From Anaeramoeba ignava (lineage: Eukaryota > Metamonada > Anaeramoebidae), in contig JAPDFW010000080.1 of NCBI GenBank assembly GCA_028826165.1, positions 1-64,000 on the forward strand: a DNA stretch of 64,000 bases, written 5' to 3'. This document shows positions 50,261-62,061 of the stretch, piece by piece. The notes beneath the pieces are model-generated. The model was not told where the DNA came from and ran no database searches. It saw only the letters and a program-made list of their open reading frames with translations. The position numbers and the translations under genes are program-made. Positions within the stretch are counted from its first letter, which is position 1. Each line of letters opens with the position of its first letter.

Positions 50261-51889
50261 ATGGATTTTGATCAATTAAAATTTAATAAAATTTTACAAA
50301 AACAAACAACATTCGAAATAACAGAAAATCAAAAAAAAACAGCAGAAGAAAATGGTTTTAATTTACTTCCAAATGAACGTAAAAAGGATTATTAATATAA
50401 AATTGAAAATAAAATTTAAATTTAAATTTAAATTGAAAAATTTTCTGTTTTCTGTTTTTTTTTGATCATTTTAGTTCTTCTTGAAATTTTTCAATATTTG
50501 GGTATTAGAGAACTTTTAATGCTTTCTCTTGTTAATTCTCAACTTTCTTATGTTTCAGATGATTTAATTTTATGGAGAGATTTAATTCATCAAAATGTTG
50601 GAATTTTAGATTTTGATGAATTAAGTACTAATTCATCTGAAATTAAAATTGCAAAAAAAATTGGATTACAAGAAATTTTCGAACAAGAAAAAACAGATTC
50701 TTATGATTCTATTCCAACAAATAAATTAACACCAAAAAATCCAAAAAAAGAAGAAATTTATAATTTTCCAAAAAGGTTTTTTTTGGAACAAGTGAAAAAA
50801 GTGAAAAAAGCAGAAAAACAAATTCAACAGAATTTAAACCGTCAAAACAGAATTACAAAAATGGGCAAATTTATTGACAAATATATCAATTCATTTGTAA
50901 TTGGAGGATCAATTTTTTGCATGTTTTTATATCCTTCTTTAATGATTACTTTAAGAGCTGATGAAAGTTATAAATCAACTTGGATTGTTCCATTTCTATC
51001 ACTTATTTTATTATCAATAATATATGCAATTTGGACAATATTTGCAATTTGGACAATTGATCATAGAGAAAACAATGAAGATTATTATATGTTCTGGGCA
51101 ATTTTTTTTGCTTCTCTTATTACTTGTGCTTTTTTGTTTGTTTTAGCTCTTTATTTGGATGGAAAAATTACAATTTCTTTATCAAGAGTTTTAGTCATGT
51201 TTCATGTTGCGACAGGAATTTTTCAATTATTTTCAATTGTTGGATTTATTTCGATTGCCATTCGTAGATTTTTAACATTTAAAATATTAAATTAAATATT
51301 AAAATATTAAATTAAATTAAATATTAAATTAAATATTAAAATAAATATTAAAATAAATATTAAAATATTAAAATAAACATTAAAATAAATATTAAAATAA
51401 ATATTAAATTAAATATTAAAATATTAAATTAAATATTAAAATATTAAATTAAATATTAAAATATTAAAATAAAAAGGGAATCGATCTCGCCTTTTAGAAT
51501 ATATTCTCTTAATGGAAATTTTTGCTTTGGGATTAATTGTTTTAGATATTAGTGCAAGTTTAACAGAGAAAAAAATTAATGGAGCAGATTTTTCTTGGTC
51601 ATTAGTTTTACTTCCAGAATTTTGTTATAATTTTCTAATTTTGGTTGGATTAATTGTATTTGCATTATATCAAAAAATTCATGAGGGAAGTTATTCAACA
51701 ATGCTAGCAATTTTACCTTTTATTCTTATTCTAATTCTTTTTACTTTATCAGAAATTTTTATTGCTTTAAAACTTGATAATAATTTTAATAAGTCTTGGA
51801 TTGTTATTTCATTACCTATTTTAATCCCATCCTTTTTATTATCAATTATCACAGGAAAATTAGGTTGGAGTAATTATAAACAAAATTAA
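50261..51889 (+). CDS. F-box plus eight-transmembrane protein, TMEM185-like (439 aa)
   Basis: Exons: 50261-50378, 50475-51263, 51477-51889. The first intron splits the F-box; splicing gives LPNELLLEIFQYLGIRELLM, a clear F-box (Skp1-binding motif of SCF ubiquitin ligases), at about residues 37-80. A charged linker with a coiled-coil-like segment follows (residues about 100-190), then about eight hydrophobic helices. Four are in exon 2 and four in exon 3. Repeating STWIVPFL/KSWIVIS-type motifs recall the Tmemb_185A family (TMEM185, fragile-X-F-associated). The arrangement suggests a membrane-anchored F-box adaptor; this is inference. Intron 2 (213 bp) carries the TAAATATTAAAA repeat. The start is the only ATG ahead of the F-box in frame. 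Confidence 0.85.
51285..51470. repeat. TAAATATTAAAA repeat in F-box gene intron 2
   Basis: Fifteen or so imperfect 12-bp units in A-rich orientation, the smallest member of the family shared with nicastrin, CstF64 and myosin introns. Confidence 0.88.
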
Positions 51890-51899
51890 TCAATTTTAA

Positions 51900-53795
51900 T
51901 TTTTTTTTGAGTAATTTATTTCCATTTTTTAATAAATTTATTCCATTTTTATTTTATTAAATTTATTTCCATTTTTTAATAAATTTGTTCCACTTTTTTG
52001 TTATTAAATTTATTTCAATTTATTTTATTAAATTTATTTTATTTTATTTTATTAAATTTATTCCATTTTTTTGTTATTAAATTTATTCCAATTTATTTTA
52101 TTAGATTTATTCCACTTTATTTTATTAAATTTATTTTATTAAATTTATTTTATTAAATTTATTCCATTTTATTTTATTAAATTTATTTCAATTTATTTTA
52201 TTAAATTTATTTTATTAAATTTATTTTATTTTATTTTATTAAATTTATTTTATTTTATTTTATTAAATTTGTTCCACTTTTTGTTATTAAATTTATTCCA
52301 CTTTTTGTTATTAAATTTATTCCACTTTTTGTTATTAAATTTATTCGATTTATTTTATTAAATTTATTTCATTTTATTTTATTAAATTTATTTCAATTTA
52401 TTTTATTAAATTTATTCCATTTTTATTTTATTAAATTTATTTCATTTTATTTTTATTAAATTTATTTTATTTTATTAAATTTATTTCATTTTATTTTATT
52501 AAATTTATTCCATTTTATTTTATTAAATTTATTCCAATTTATTTTATTAAATTTATTTCATTTTATTTTATTTTATTTTTATTAAATTTATTTTATTAGA
52601 TTTATTTTATTTTATTAAATTTATTTTATTAAATTTATTTCATTTTATTTTATTAAATTTATTTTTATTTTTATTAAATTTATTTTATTTTAATTTATTT
52701 TATTAAATTTATTTCATTTTATTTTATTAAATTTATTTCATTTTATTTTATTAGATTTATTTCATTTTATTTTATTAAATTTATTCCATTTTATTTTATT
52801 AAATTTATTCCATTTTATGTTATTAAATTTATTCCATTTTATTTTTATTAAATTTATTTTATTTTATTTTATTAAATTTATTTTTATTTTATTTTATTAA
52901 ATTTATTTTTATTTTATTTTATTAAATTTATTTTATTTTATTTTTATTAAATTTATTTCCATTTTTTAATAAATTTGTTCCACTTTTTGTTATTAAATTT
53001 GTTTCAATTTATTTTTAATAAATTTATTCCACTTTTTTTTATTAAATTTGTTCCATTTTTAATAAATTTATTTTATTTTTATTTTATTAAATTTATTTCC
53101 ATTTTATTTTATTAAATTTATTCCACTTTATTTTATTAAATTTATTTTATTTATTTTATTAGATTTATTCCATTTTATTTTATTAGATTTATTCCATTTT
53201 ATTTTAATAAATTTATTCTATTTTATTTTTATTAAATTTATTCCATTTTTTTGTTATTAAATTTATTTTATTTTTATTTTATTAAATTTATTCCATTTTA
53301 TTTTATTAAATTTATTCCATTTTATTTTATTAAATTTATTCCATTTTATTTTATTAAATTTATTCCAATTTATTTTATTTTATTAAATTTATTCCATTTT
53401 ATTTTATTAAATTTATTCCAATTTATTTTATTTTATTAAATTTATTCCAATTTATTTTATTAAATTTATTCCAATTTATTTTATTAAATTTGTTTCAATT
53501 TATTTTTATTAAATTTATTCCAATTTATTTTATTAAATTTATTTTATTTTATTTTATTTTATTAAATTTATTTTATTAAATTTATTCCAATTTATTTTAT
53601 TAAATTTATTTCATTTTTTAATAAATTTGTTCCACTTTTTTGTTATTAAATTTGTTTCAATTTATTTTATTAAATTTATTCCACTTTTTTGTTATTAAAT
53701 TTATTTTATTTTATTTTATTAAATTTATTTTATTTTATTTTATTAAATTTATGTTATTAAATTTATTTCATTTATTTTATTAAATTTATTCCAAT
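51900..53795. repeat. 1.9 kb satellite of TTTATTCCATTTTATTTTATTAAA type
   Basis: Units of about 17-25 bp built from TTTATTAAATTTATT plus a variable CCATTTT/CAATTTA/CACTTTT box. It occupies the whole spacer between the F-box gene and the PAS gene (same orientation), leaving about 50 bp before the PAS ATG at 53847. Confidence 0.93.
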
Positions 53796-53846
53796 TTTTT
53801 TTTTTTTCATTTTTTTATCATTTTTTTCTCATTTTTTTTTTGAGGG

Positions 53847-55800
53847 ATGAAAACTTTTTCAAATAAAAAACAACAAAATAATTACATAAAACAACTTCAT
53901 TTATCAGAAAAATCATTAATTCTTTTAAATCAAAATCGACAAATAATTGAAATAAATGAAAATGCAATTAAATTATTTGGATTTGAAGATATAAATAATT
54001 TACAAAATTCAAGACTAAGTAATTTTTGTCCTAGATTTCAAAATCATATGGAAATGCTCAGTGAAGTTGCTTTAATTATGATTACTACAAAAAGTTTTGA
54101 GTAAATTCCTTTTAAAACATTTTTTCACAAAGAAATAAAATAATTTTTTTTTTTGAATTATTTTAAATGGTAATTTTTAACTTATTTTTTTTTTTCAATC
54201 AAAAAAAAGACCTCCAAATGAATGCGATTTTCAATTTCAATTTATTCGTTCTGGAAATAGTAAATTTTGGGCTCAAGTTCATGTATATTTTTTACTTTCC
54301 AAATTTCCCAAAATTAAAATTAAAATTAAAATTCATTTATAAAATTCATTTCAAAATTCATTTCAAAATTAAAATTTAAAATTAAAATTAAAATTAAAAT
54401 TAAAATTAAAATTAAAATTAATATTAAAATTAAAATTAAAATAATAATTAAAATTCATTTATAAAATTAAAATTCAAATTAAAATTAAAATTAAAATTAA
54501 AATTAAAATTAAAATTATAATTATAATTAAAATTAAAATTATAAAGTTATGTCCACTAAAAATTCTTGAAGAAAATTTTGTTGAATTACAAATTCAAGAA
54601 ATACAACCATTAGAAAAATTTGCACAAGAAACAAATTCTGATTGGAGTGAAGCTGTGGATATTTTATCAACTTCATCAACACTTTTGGGTCAAATTGAAA
54701 AATTCATTTCTTCTGATGATGATATGCGAAATTTTCCACAAGAAAAATTTACACAATCAATCAAATCTTCAAGTCCATTTGAAAAAGAAAACCAAATCAA
54801 TTCCAAAAAAGAAAATCAAGAACAATTTCCTCTTGAATTTTTTGAAGAAAAACAAGAAAATATTTTACAAAATGATTCAGAAAATTTATTAAAACAAGAA
54901 GCATTATTTAATTTAGATAATTCTGAAGAATTTAATGAAAATCAAGAAAATTTTGAAAAAAATAATTCAAAAAACAATGTTATCAATAATATCAATAATA
55001 ATAATAAGAGTAATGAAAATGTTAATAATACCAACACTGAAAATATACAAATATCTCCAAATCAACCAAACCAAAACGAACTTTTTAAACCAACTACATT
55101 TACAAATGAAAATTTTGATAATTTTGAAAATTTCGGAAATTTTCCAAATTATTTACTCAATTTACAAAACAGCGTAAATTTACATTCATTTCCATCAACA
55201 TTAACATCATCTGCTTTAAAATATCTAGTGCATTCAATATCGGATAAAAATATATTGTTTGAAAATATGCAAAATTATCCAAGTTTTTTGCAACATTCAT
55301 TCCAAAAATCATATTCAGAAAATTCTGTTTTAAATAAAAATGAAAATCCATCATTTATTTTCCAAAAAATGGATCAACATCCATTATTGAATACAAAATT
55401 GATTGATTCAAAGCATCAACAAATTATTGATTTAATTCAAGATTTGGAAAAGCAATCCAAATTTTTCCCTCAAGAACAACAAGAAATGATTCATAATTAT
55501 TTGCAAGCAATTGCTGATTCTTCTTTATTTTCTTTTCAAGAAATTAAGAATCAAATTATTTTATTGATTGACCAAATTAATAGCAATAGAAAATATAATC
55601 AACAAGAATATTCAACTCTTAAAGGAATTGTTTCTCAAAATTCTCAAAGTGTAAAAAATAATCAAGATTTATTGAAAAAATTAGAAGAAGAAAATTTATT
55701 TCTCAAAAATCAACTCAAACAAATTCTTTTAATTGGAAAAAAAGCAACAGATATTAACAAAAAGATTATTGAAGAAATGAATCATTTGAAAAAGATTTAA
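53847..55800 (+). CDS. PAS-domain protein with long Asn-rich and coiled-coil tail (526 aa)
   Basis: Exons: 53847-54100, 54210-54282, 54547-55800; joins GA|A and CAT|TTA keep frame. Residues about 18-135 look like a PAS fold (SEKSLILLNQNRQIIEINEN, ECDFQFQFIRSGNSKFWAQV, then LCPLKILEENFVELQIQEI); PAS domains sense small ligands or mediate dimerisation. The tail has an Asn-rich block (NNINNNNKSNENVNN), two conserved-looking helical segments (KLIDSKHQQIIDLIQDLEKQ) and a final coiled coil (LLKKLEEENLFLKNQLKQIL). No kinase or output domain is seen, so signalling is probably by protein contact. The stop at 55798-55800 lies inside the first unit of the downstream 16-bp satellite. Confidence 0.75.
54310..54545. 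repeat. AAAATT hexamer repeat in PAS-gene intron 2
   Basis: Period-6 array with TTCATTTATAAAATTC inserts, filling most of the 264-bp intron 54283-54546. Confidence 0.88.
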
Positions 55801-57750
55801 TTTGAAAAAGATTTAATTTAAAAAAGATTTAATTTAAAAAAGATTTGATTTAAAAAAGATTTAATTTAAAAAAGAATTAATTTAAAAAAGAATTAATTTA
55901 AAAAAGAATTAATTTAAAAAAGAATTAATTTGAAAAAGATTTATTTAAAAAAGAATTAATTTAAAAAAGATTTAATTTAAAAAAGAATTAATTTGAAAAA
56001 GATTTAATTTAAAAAAGAATTAATTTAAAAAAAGATTTAATTTAAAAAAGAATTGATTTGAAAAAAGATTTAATTTAAAAAAGAATTAATTTAAAAAAGA
56101 ATTAATTTAAAAAAGAATTAATTTGAAAAAGAATTAATTTTAAAAAGATTTAATTTAAAAAAGATTTAATTTTAAAAAAGAATTAATTTAAAAAAAGATT
56201 TAATTTAAAAAAGATTTAATTTAAAAAAGATTTGATTTAAAAAAGAATTAATTTAAAAAAGATTTGATTTGAAAAAGATTTAATTTAAAAAAGAATTAAT
56301 TTAAAAAAGATTTAATTTGAAAAAGATTTAATTTAAAAAAGAATTAATTTAAAAAAGATTTAATTTAAAAAAAGATTTAATTTAAAAAAGATTTAATTTA
56401 AAAAAAGATTTAATTTGAAAAAGATTTAATTTAAAAAAGAATTAATTTGAAAAAGATTTAATTTAAAAAAGAATTAATTTAAAAAAGAATTAATTTGAAA
56501 AAGATTTAATTTAAAAAAAGATTTAATTTAAAAAAGAATTAATTTAAAAAAGATTTGATTTAAAAAAGAATTAATTTAAAAAAGATTTAATTTAAAAAAG
56601 ATTTAATTTAAAAAAAGAATTAATTTAAAAAAGATTTAATTTAAAAAAGAATTAATTTAAAAAAAGAATTAATTTGAAAAAAGAATTAATTTGAAAAAGA
56701 ATTAATTTGAAAAAGATTTGATTTAAAAAAAGATTTAATTTAAAAAAGATTTGATTTAAAAAAAGATTTAAATTGAAAAAGATTTGATTTAAAAAAGATT
56801 TAATTTAAAAAAGATTTAATTTAAAAAAGAATTAATTTGAAAAAGATTTGATTTAAAAAAAGATTTGATTTGAAAAAGATTTAATTTTAAAAAGATTTAA
56901 TTTGAAAAAGAATTAATTTAAAAAAGAATTAATTTGAAAAAGAATTAATTTAAAAAAGAATTAATTTAAAAAAGATTTGATTTAAAAAAGAATTAATTTA
57001 AAAAAGATTTAATTTAAAAAAGATTTAATTTGAAAAAGAATTAATTTAAAAAAGATTTAATTTAAAAAAGAATTAATTTAAAAAAAGAATTAATTTGAAA
57101 AAGAATTAATTTGAAAAAGAATTAATTTGAAAAAGATTTGATTTAAAAAAAGATTTAATTTAAAAAAGATTTGATTTAAAAAAAGATTTAATTTAAAAAA
57201 GATTTGATTTAAAAAAAGATTTGATTTAAAAAAGAATTAATTTGAAAAAGATTTGATTTGAAAAAGATTTAATTTAAAAAAGAATTAATTTAAAAAAGAA
57301 TTAATTTGAAAAAGATTTAATTTAAAAAAGAATTAATTTAAAAAAGATTTAATTTAAAAAAGAATTAATTTAAAAAAGATTTAATTTAAAAAAGAATTAA
57401 TTTAAAAAAGATTTGATTTAAAAAAGAATTAATTTGAAAAAGATTTAATTTAAAAAAGAATTAATTTAAAAAAGATTTAATTTAAAAAAGAATTGATTTA
57501 AAAAAGATTTAATTTAAAAAAAGATTTAATTTGAAAAAGATTTAATTTAAAAAAGAATTGATTTAAAAAAGATTTAATTTGAAAAAGATTTAATTTGAAA
57601 AAAGAATTAATTTAAAAAAGAATTAATTTGAAAAAGATTTAATTTGAAAAAGATTTAATTTAAAAAAGATTTAATTTGAAAAAGAATTAATTTAAAAAAG
57701 ATTTAATTTAAAAAAAGATTTAATTTGAAAAAGATTTGATTTGAAAAAGA
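55786..57750. repeat. 2 kb, 16-bp satellite overlapping the PAS gene stop codon
   Basis: About 120 copies of a 16-bp unit (AAAAAAGATTTAATTT, with GAATTAATTT and GATTTGATTT variants). The first unit is the last coding triplets of the PAS gene. The array runs almost to the 3' end of the convergent 14-3-3 gene. Confidence 0.95.
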
Positions 57751-57940
57751 AAGTTTTTATTTTTTTTCTCTTTCTTTCTTGTAAATAACTTTTAGTTTGG
57801 AAAATGAAAATTAAAATTAAAATTAAAATTAAAATTAAAATTAAAATTTATTAATAATTTTTATTGATCAAAAAAATCTAAATCTAAATCTAAATCTAAA
57901 TCAAAAGAAAGAAAAAAATTCAATTTTCAATTTTCAATTC

Positions 57941-59213
57941 TCAATTTGAATTTGAATCTGAATCTGAATCTGAATTTGAATTTGAACTTTCATCATTTGA
58001 AGGAAGAAAATCATCAACAACATTAATTTTTTTTGACCAAAATCTCAAATTATCTCTTAATAATTGAAGAATTAAATTAGAATCATTATAAAATTTTTTA
58101 GACAAGGAATCCATTTGAATAACTGCTTCATCAAATGCTTTTTTTGCAATTTGTTGTGCTTGATCAGGATGATTTAATATTTCATAACAAAATACTGAAT
58201 AATTTAATGCTAAACTTAATCTTGTTGGATGTGATGTATGAAGTACTTGTTCTGCAATTTCTCGTGCTTTTTCATATGATTTTAATCCTAATTCACTTGC
58301 TTGTTTTCTTTCTTCTTCTCTTAAAAATTCTGCTTTATATCGATAAAAATCTCCTTTTCTAAAATTAAATATAAAATTCAATATAAAATTAAAATTTAAA
58401 TTCAATATAAAATTCATTATAAAATTAAAATTAAAATTCAATATAAAATTAAAATTAAAATTAAAATTCATTATAAAATTCATTATAAAATTCATTTATA
58501 AAATTAAATATAAAATTCATTTATAAAATTAAATATAAAATTCATTTATAAAATTAAAATTAAAATTCAAATTAAAATTAAAATTAAAATTAAAATTAAA
58601 ATTAAAATTAAAATTAAAATTAAATTAAAATTCATTTATAAAATTAAAATTAAAAATAAAATTAAAATTAAAATTAAAATTAAATTAAAATTAAAATTAA
58701 AATTCATTTATAAAATTAAAATTAAAATTCATTTATAAAATTCATTATAAAATTCTCTTACAATTTTAAATAAAAAACTCGTGATTCCTCAAGAATTGAA
58801 TTAGGAATCAAATAATTATCTAAAATTCCAAAAATTTCATTTATAATTTCAGAAAGTTCTTTTTCAATTTTAACTCTCAATTCTTGAACTAATTTAACTT
58901 TTTCAAAATTTCCTAAATTTAATTCATTTTGTTCAATTTCAGAAACAATTTGCCATGAATTTCTTCTTGTATTAATTAAATTCTTCCAATTATCAAAAAG
59001 AAGATCTCTTTCTTCAACTGAAAATTGAATTGAATTGTCTTTTAAAATTAATTCTTTCATAATTTTTACTGTTTCTATTTTATTTTAATAAAATTTAATT
59101 ATAAAAATATTTTTGATGATTTTTTCCTTTTTTTTTTTTTTACCTTCAAAAGAATTTGCTTTTACACAAATTTTTGCTAAATTAATTTGGATTTGTTTTT
59201 CATATTTTTGCAT
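57941..59213 (-). CDS. 14-3-3 protein (266 aa, three exons)
   Basis: 14-3-3 dimers bind phosphoserine/threonine motifs on client proteins. Exons: 59213-59144, 59074-58762, 58358-57941; phases 1 and 2 agree. Conserved blocks in order: EETVKIMKEL, SVEERDLLFDNWKNLINTRR, SWQIVSEIEQNE, ESRVFYLKLKGDFYRYKAEF (across the exon 2/3 join), HPTRLSLALNYSVFCYEILN, and LILQLLRDNLRFW, all features of the amphipathic groove. The R-R and R-Y residues that hold phosphate are present (NTRRNSW, DFYRY). The tail is a Ser/Asn/Asp run. Length is normal (usual 245-265). Intron 2 is 403 bp of AAAATT repeats. It lies only 83 bp from the next gene on the same strand. Confidence 0.97.
58370..58750. repeat. AAAATT hexamer repeat in 14-3-3 intron 2
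   Basis: Period-6 AAAATT array with ATTCATTTATAAAATT and ATTCATTATAAAATT inserts, filling the intron. Confidence 0.9.
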
Positions 59214-59296
59214 TTTTATTTTTATTTAAAAATTAAAAGAAAAAAATGAATAAAAGAAAAATCAAAAAAAAAATTTTTTTTATTTAATTTTCTCTT

Positions 59297-61851
59297 TTAA
59301 TCTGTTTTTTCAAATAATAAACAGAAAGAATCAAATTCATTTTCTTTTTCGTTTTTAATTATATTAATCGTTTTTTCTCGATCTTGAATTGCTTTTGGAA
59401 TTTCAATTTCTTCCCATTTATCAATTTGAATTTGTTTAAAATTATTCTCAATTTGAAAAATAAAAGATTCATCTAATTCTAATTTTTTTGGATCAAAATT
59501 GTGAATTAAATCTTTTTTAGAATAATAAATAATTGCTTGATTGTAAAAAAGTTCCAAATCTTTAGGAAAAATTTTTTCTTGATCAAATCTTTTTATTTTT
59601 AAAAAGAAAAAAAAAAGGAAATTTAGATAAAATTTAAATAAATTGGAATTTAAATTTGATTTTTTTTTTACTCATCAATTCCATAATTAGTTAGCAGTTT
59701 ATGAACTTGAAATAAATTCAATGATTTACAAACAGAAAAGCAAGATGAAAAAGATAAAGTATCCATTAATAAAAGTTTATTAGCTAAAACACAATCAATA
59801 ATTTCTTTAATAGAATCTAAATTTTCCCTAATTTTGTTTTTATTTTAAAAAAAAAAAAGCAAAAAATTTTTCAGTTTTTTTTTTTTTTGAAAATAAAAAT
59901 TACTTCAAATTGGAAAAACTTGAAGATTCGAACCAATCAAATAATGCGGATAAAGTTAATTTGAAATCCATTGCAAATCCATATCGACAAATTGATTTAT
60001 TATTAAGAAAAGAATTTAATATTATAGAACGAATAAAGTAAATAATTTGGGAAAAAATAGAATTAATCAGATCAAGAGGAAAAGAATTTTTTTGGAAAAT
60101 TTGGTTCAATTGATCAAAATAATTCACTAAAATTTGAGGATTATAATAACTTTCATCTGGCAATTTTCGAATAGGGTTATTGGATTTAGAACTTTTTTGT
60201 GATAAAATTTTCAGAATCATTGTGCTTATTCTTTTTCGTATTTTCTCGATTATTAAATTATAAATGACTGAGAAAAGTCGATCAATTTCTGAAATGAGTT
60301 TTAATATCTTCTCATTTTGATTGTTATTTTTTGGAAGGAATGAATGTTGCAAGAAATTAGAATATTCTTCATTTGGGTTTTGTTGCTGTCTTGTTTTTGA
60401 TAAAAATATTTTATGGAATAAATGTTTGAAATAAATTGTGTTTGAAAGTAACCAATAAATCTTGTTTGTGTTTTTTTTCTCAAATTTTTTCAGAAGCATT
60501 TCAAACGATTCAATGAGAACACGACTGATCGGTTCATTACTGTTGTTTCCATCCAAATATCCATTATTGCAAAAGAACTGGGTGACCAAAGAAGCTGAAA
60601 CAGGAATTCCGTTCGAATAAATTTGCTCTGAAACAAAAAAGCATCTTTTGATGATCCAGTTTTCCTTTTGAATATTATTTAATTTTCTGATATAATTTTT
60701 AAGTGAGATGAGAATTTTATTTTGAATTATATTTTCTTCCGTTTTCTTTTCCAATTCTTTTTGGAGTAATCCAAATTCTTGATTTTTTGATTCCAATAAT
60801 TTATCTAAATGATTTTTTTTTTGATTAAGTTCATCTTGTTTCAAATCAGTTTCTGATTTAAGTTTTTCCATTTGGATTGAATGTAATTCCTTAATATTTT
60901 GTTGATCTTGTTGATATTTTTTTATTGATTCAGACAATTCTTCATTTTCTTTTTTCAATTCTTTTTGTGATTTATCAAGTGAGCTATTTTGTATTTTCAA
61001 ATTTTCAATTTGACTTTCCATTTTTGCCATTTCTCTTTTATTTTCCATCAACTCATTCTGCATTTTTTTTGATTCATTGATTTTTTGCAATAAACTTTCA
61101 TTATTTTTTTTCATTTCCTCATTTTTGCTCTCAAATTCTTTCTTCATTTGATCCATTTTATCCTTTTTGATTGAATATTTAGAAACATAATTTCGAATTT
61201 GGTTCATTAATTTTTGGTTCTTCTTTTTTTCGATTGAAATTTGAACTTTTTGATCTAAAATTTCTTGTTCTAAATTTTTTTTTGGAATTTTTTTTTGATT
61301 AAATTTGTTTTCTTCTTTATAAAAATTTGAATTTTGATTATTTTGATCCAATTCTAATTTTAAAAGGAAAGTAATTTGTTCTCCTTTTTCTTTTTTTTCT
61401 TTTAAATTGATTAAATTAAGAGAAATTTTTTTTTGTTCAAAAAGTTCATTTGGATTAAATTTGGACAGATCAAAATTTACAAAAGTAATTTTTTTATAAT
61501 CATTTTGAATTTGGGGGATTTTCTAAAAGCAAAAGAAAAAGGAAAAGCAAAATTAAAGAAAAAAAAAATTTTTTTTTTCAGTTTTTTTTTTGTTACAAAA
61601 TAAGTTTCAAATTTAAATATTTGATTTGAAAAATCATTATTTTTTATATTGGAAAGTGGAAATGAAAACTTTTGTTTTAGAATTGCTTTTCCATTTGAAT
61701 CAATATTAATTTCTTTTGTTTGGAATTTGTTTGAATTTTTTCTTAATGATATTATAATTGAAGAAAGTGGTTTAAATTCTTGGAGAGAAGTTATAACAAA
61801 ATTAACTTTAAAATTTAATTTTTTGGATTCTTGGAATAGATTTTGATTCAT
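59297..61851 (-). CDS. NT-C2 / coiled-coil / DIL-domain protein, motorless (773 aa)
   Basis: Exons: 61851-61597, 61522-59904, 59827-59672, 59588-59297; all phases agree. The N-terminal 140 residues form an NT-C2-type beta domain (LNFKVNFVITSLQEFKPLSS and KITFVNFDLSKF). A long coiled coil follows (about residues 165-350; KEFESKNEEMKKNNESLLQK). The C-terminal half is a DIL (dilute) domain, the cargo-binding globular tail of class V myosins: WLLSNTIYFKHLF, CRYGFAMDFKLTLSALFDWF and the split block TLSFSSCFSVCKSLNLFQVH. No motor domain, so it may be a cargo adaptor on membranes rather than a transporter. An ATG 69 nt upstream (61920) adds a phenylalanine-rich, unlikely leader; 61851 is preferred because the NT-C2 homology starts there. 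Confidence 0.87.
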
Positions 61852-62061
61852 TTTTAAAAATAAGAAAAGAATAACAAAAAAAAAAAATGAAAAAAATGAA
61901 AAGCCAAAAAAAAAAGCCAAAAAAAAAGCAAAAAAAGAATTTTAAAAAAAGGATTTTAAAAAAAGAAATTGACTTAATGAAAGGGGAAAAAGTAATTTTT
62001 ATTTAAATCTTATTTTGATCATTTAAATCTTATTTTGATCATTTAAATCTTATTTAATAAT

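Noticed and set aside
61852-61920. Upstream ATG extension of the NT-C2/DIL protein
   Set aside because: It adds a Phe-rich string from T runs with no homology; the NT-C2 domain begins at the ATG at 61851.
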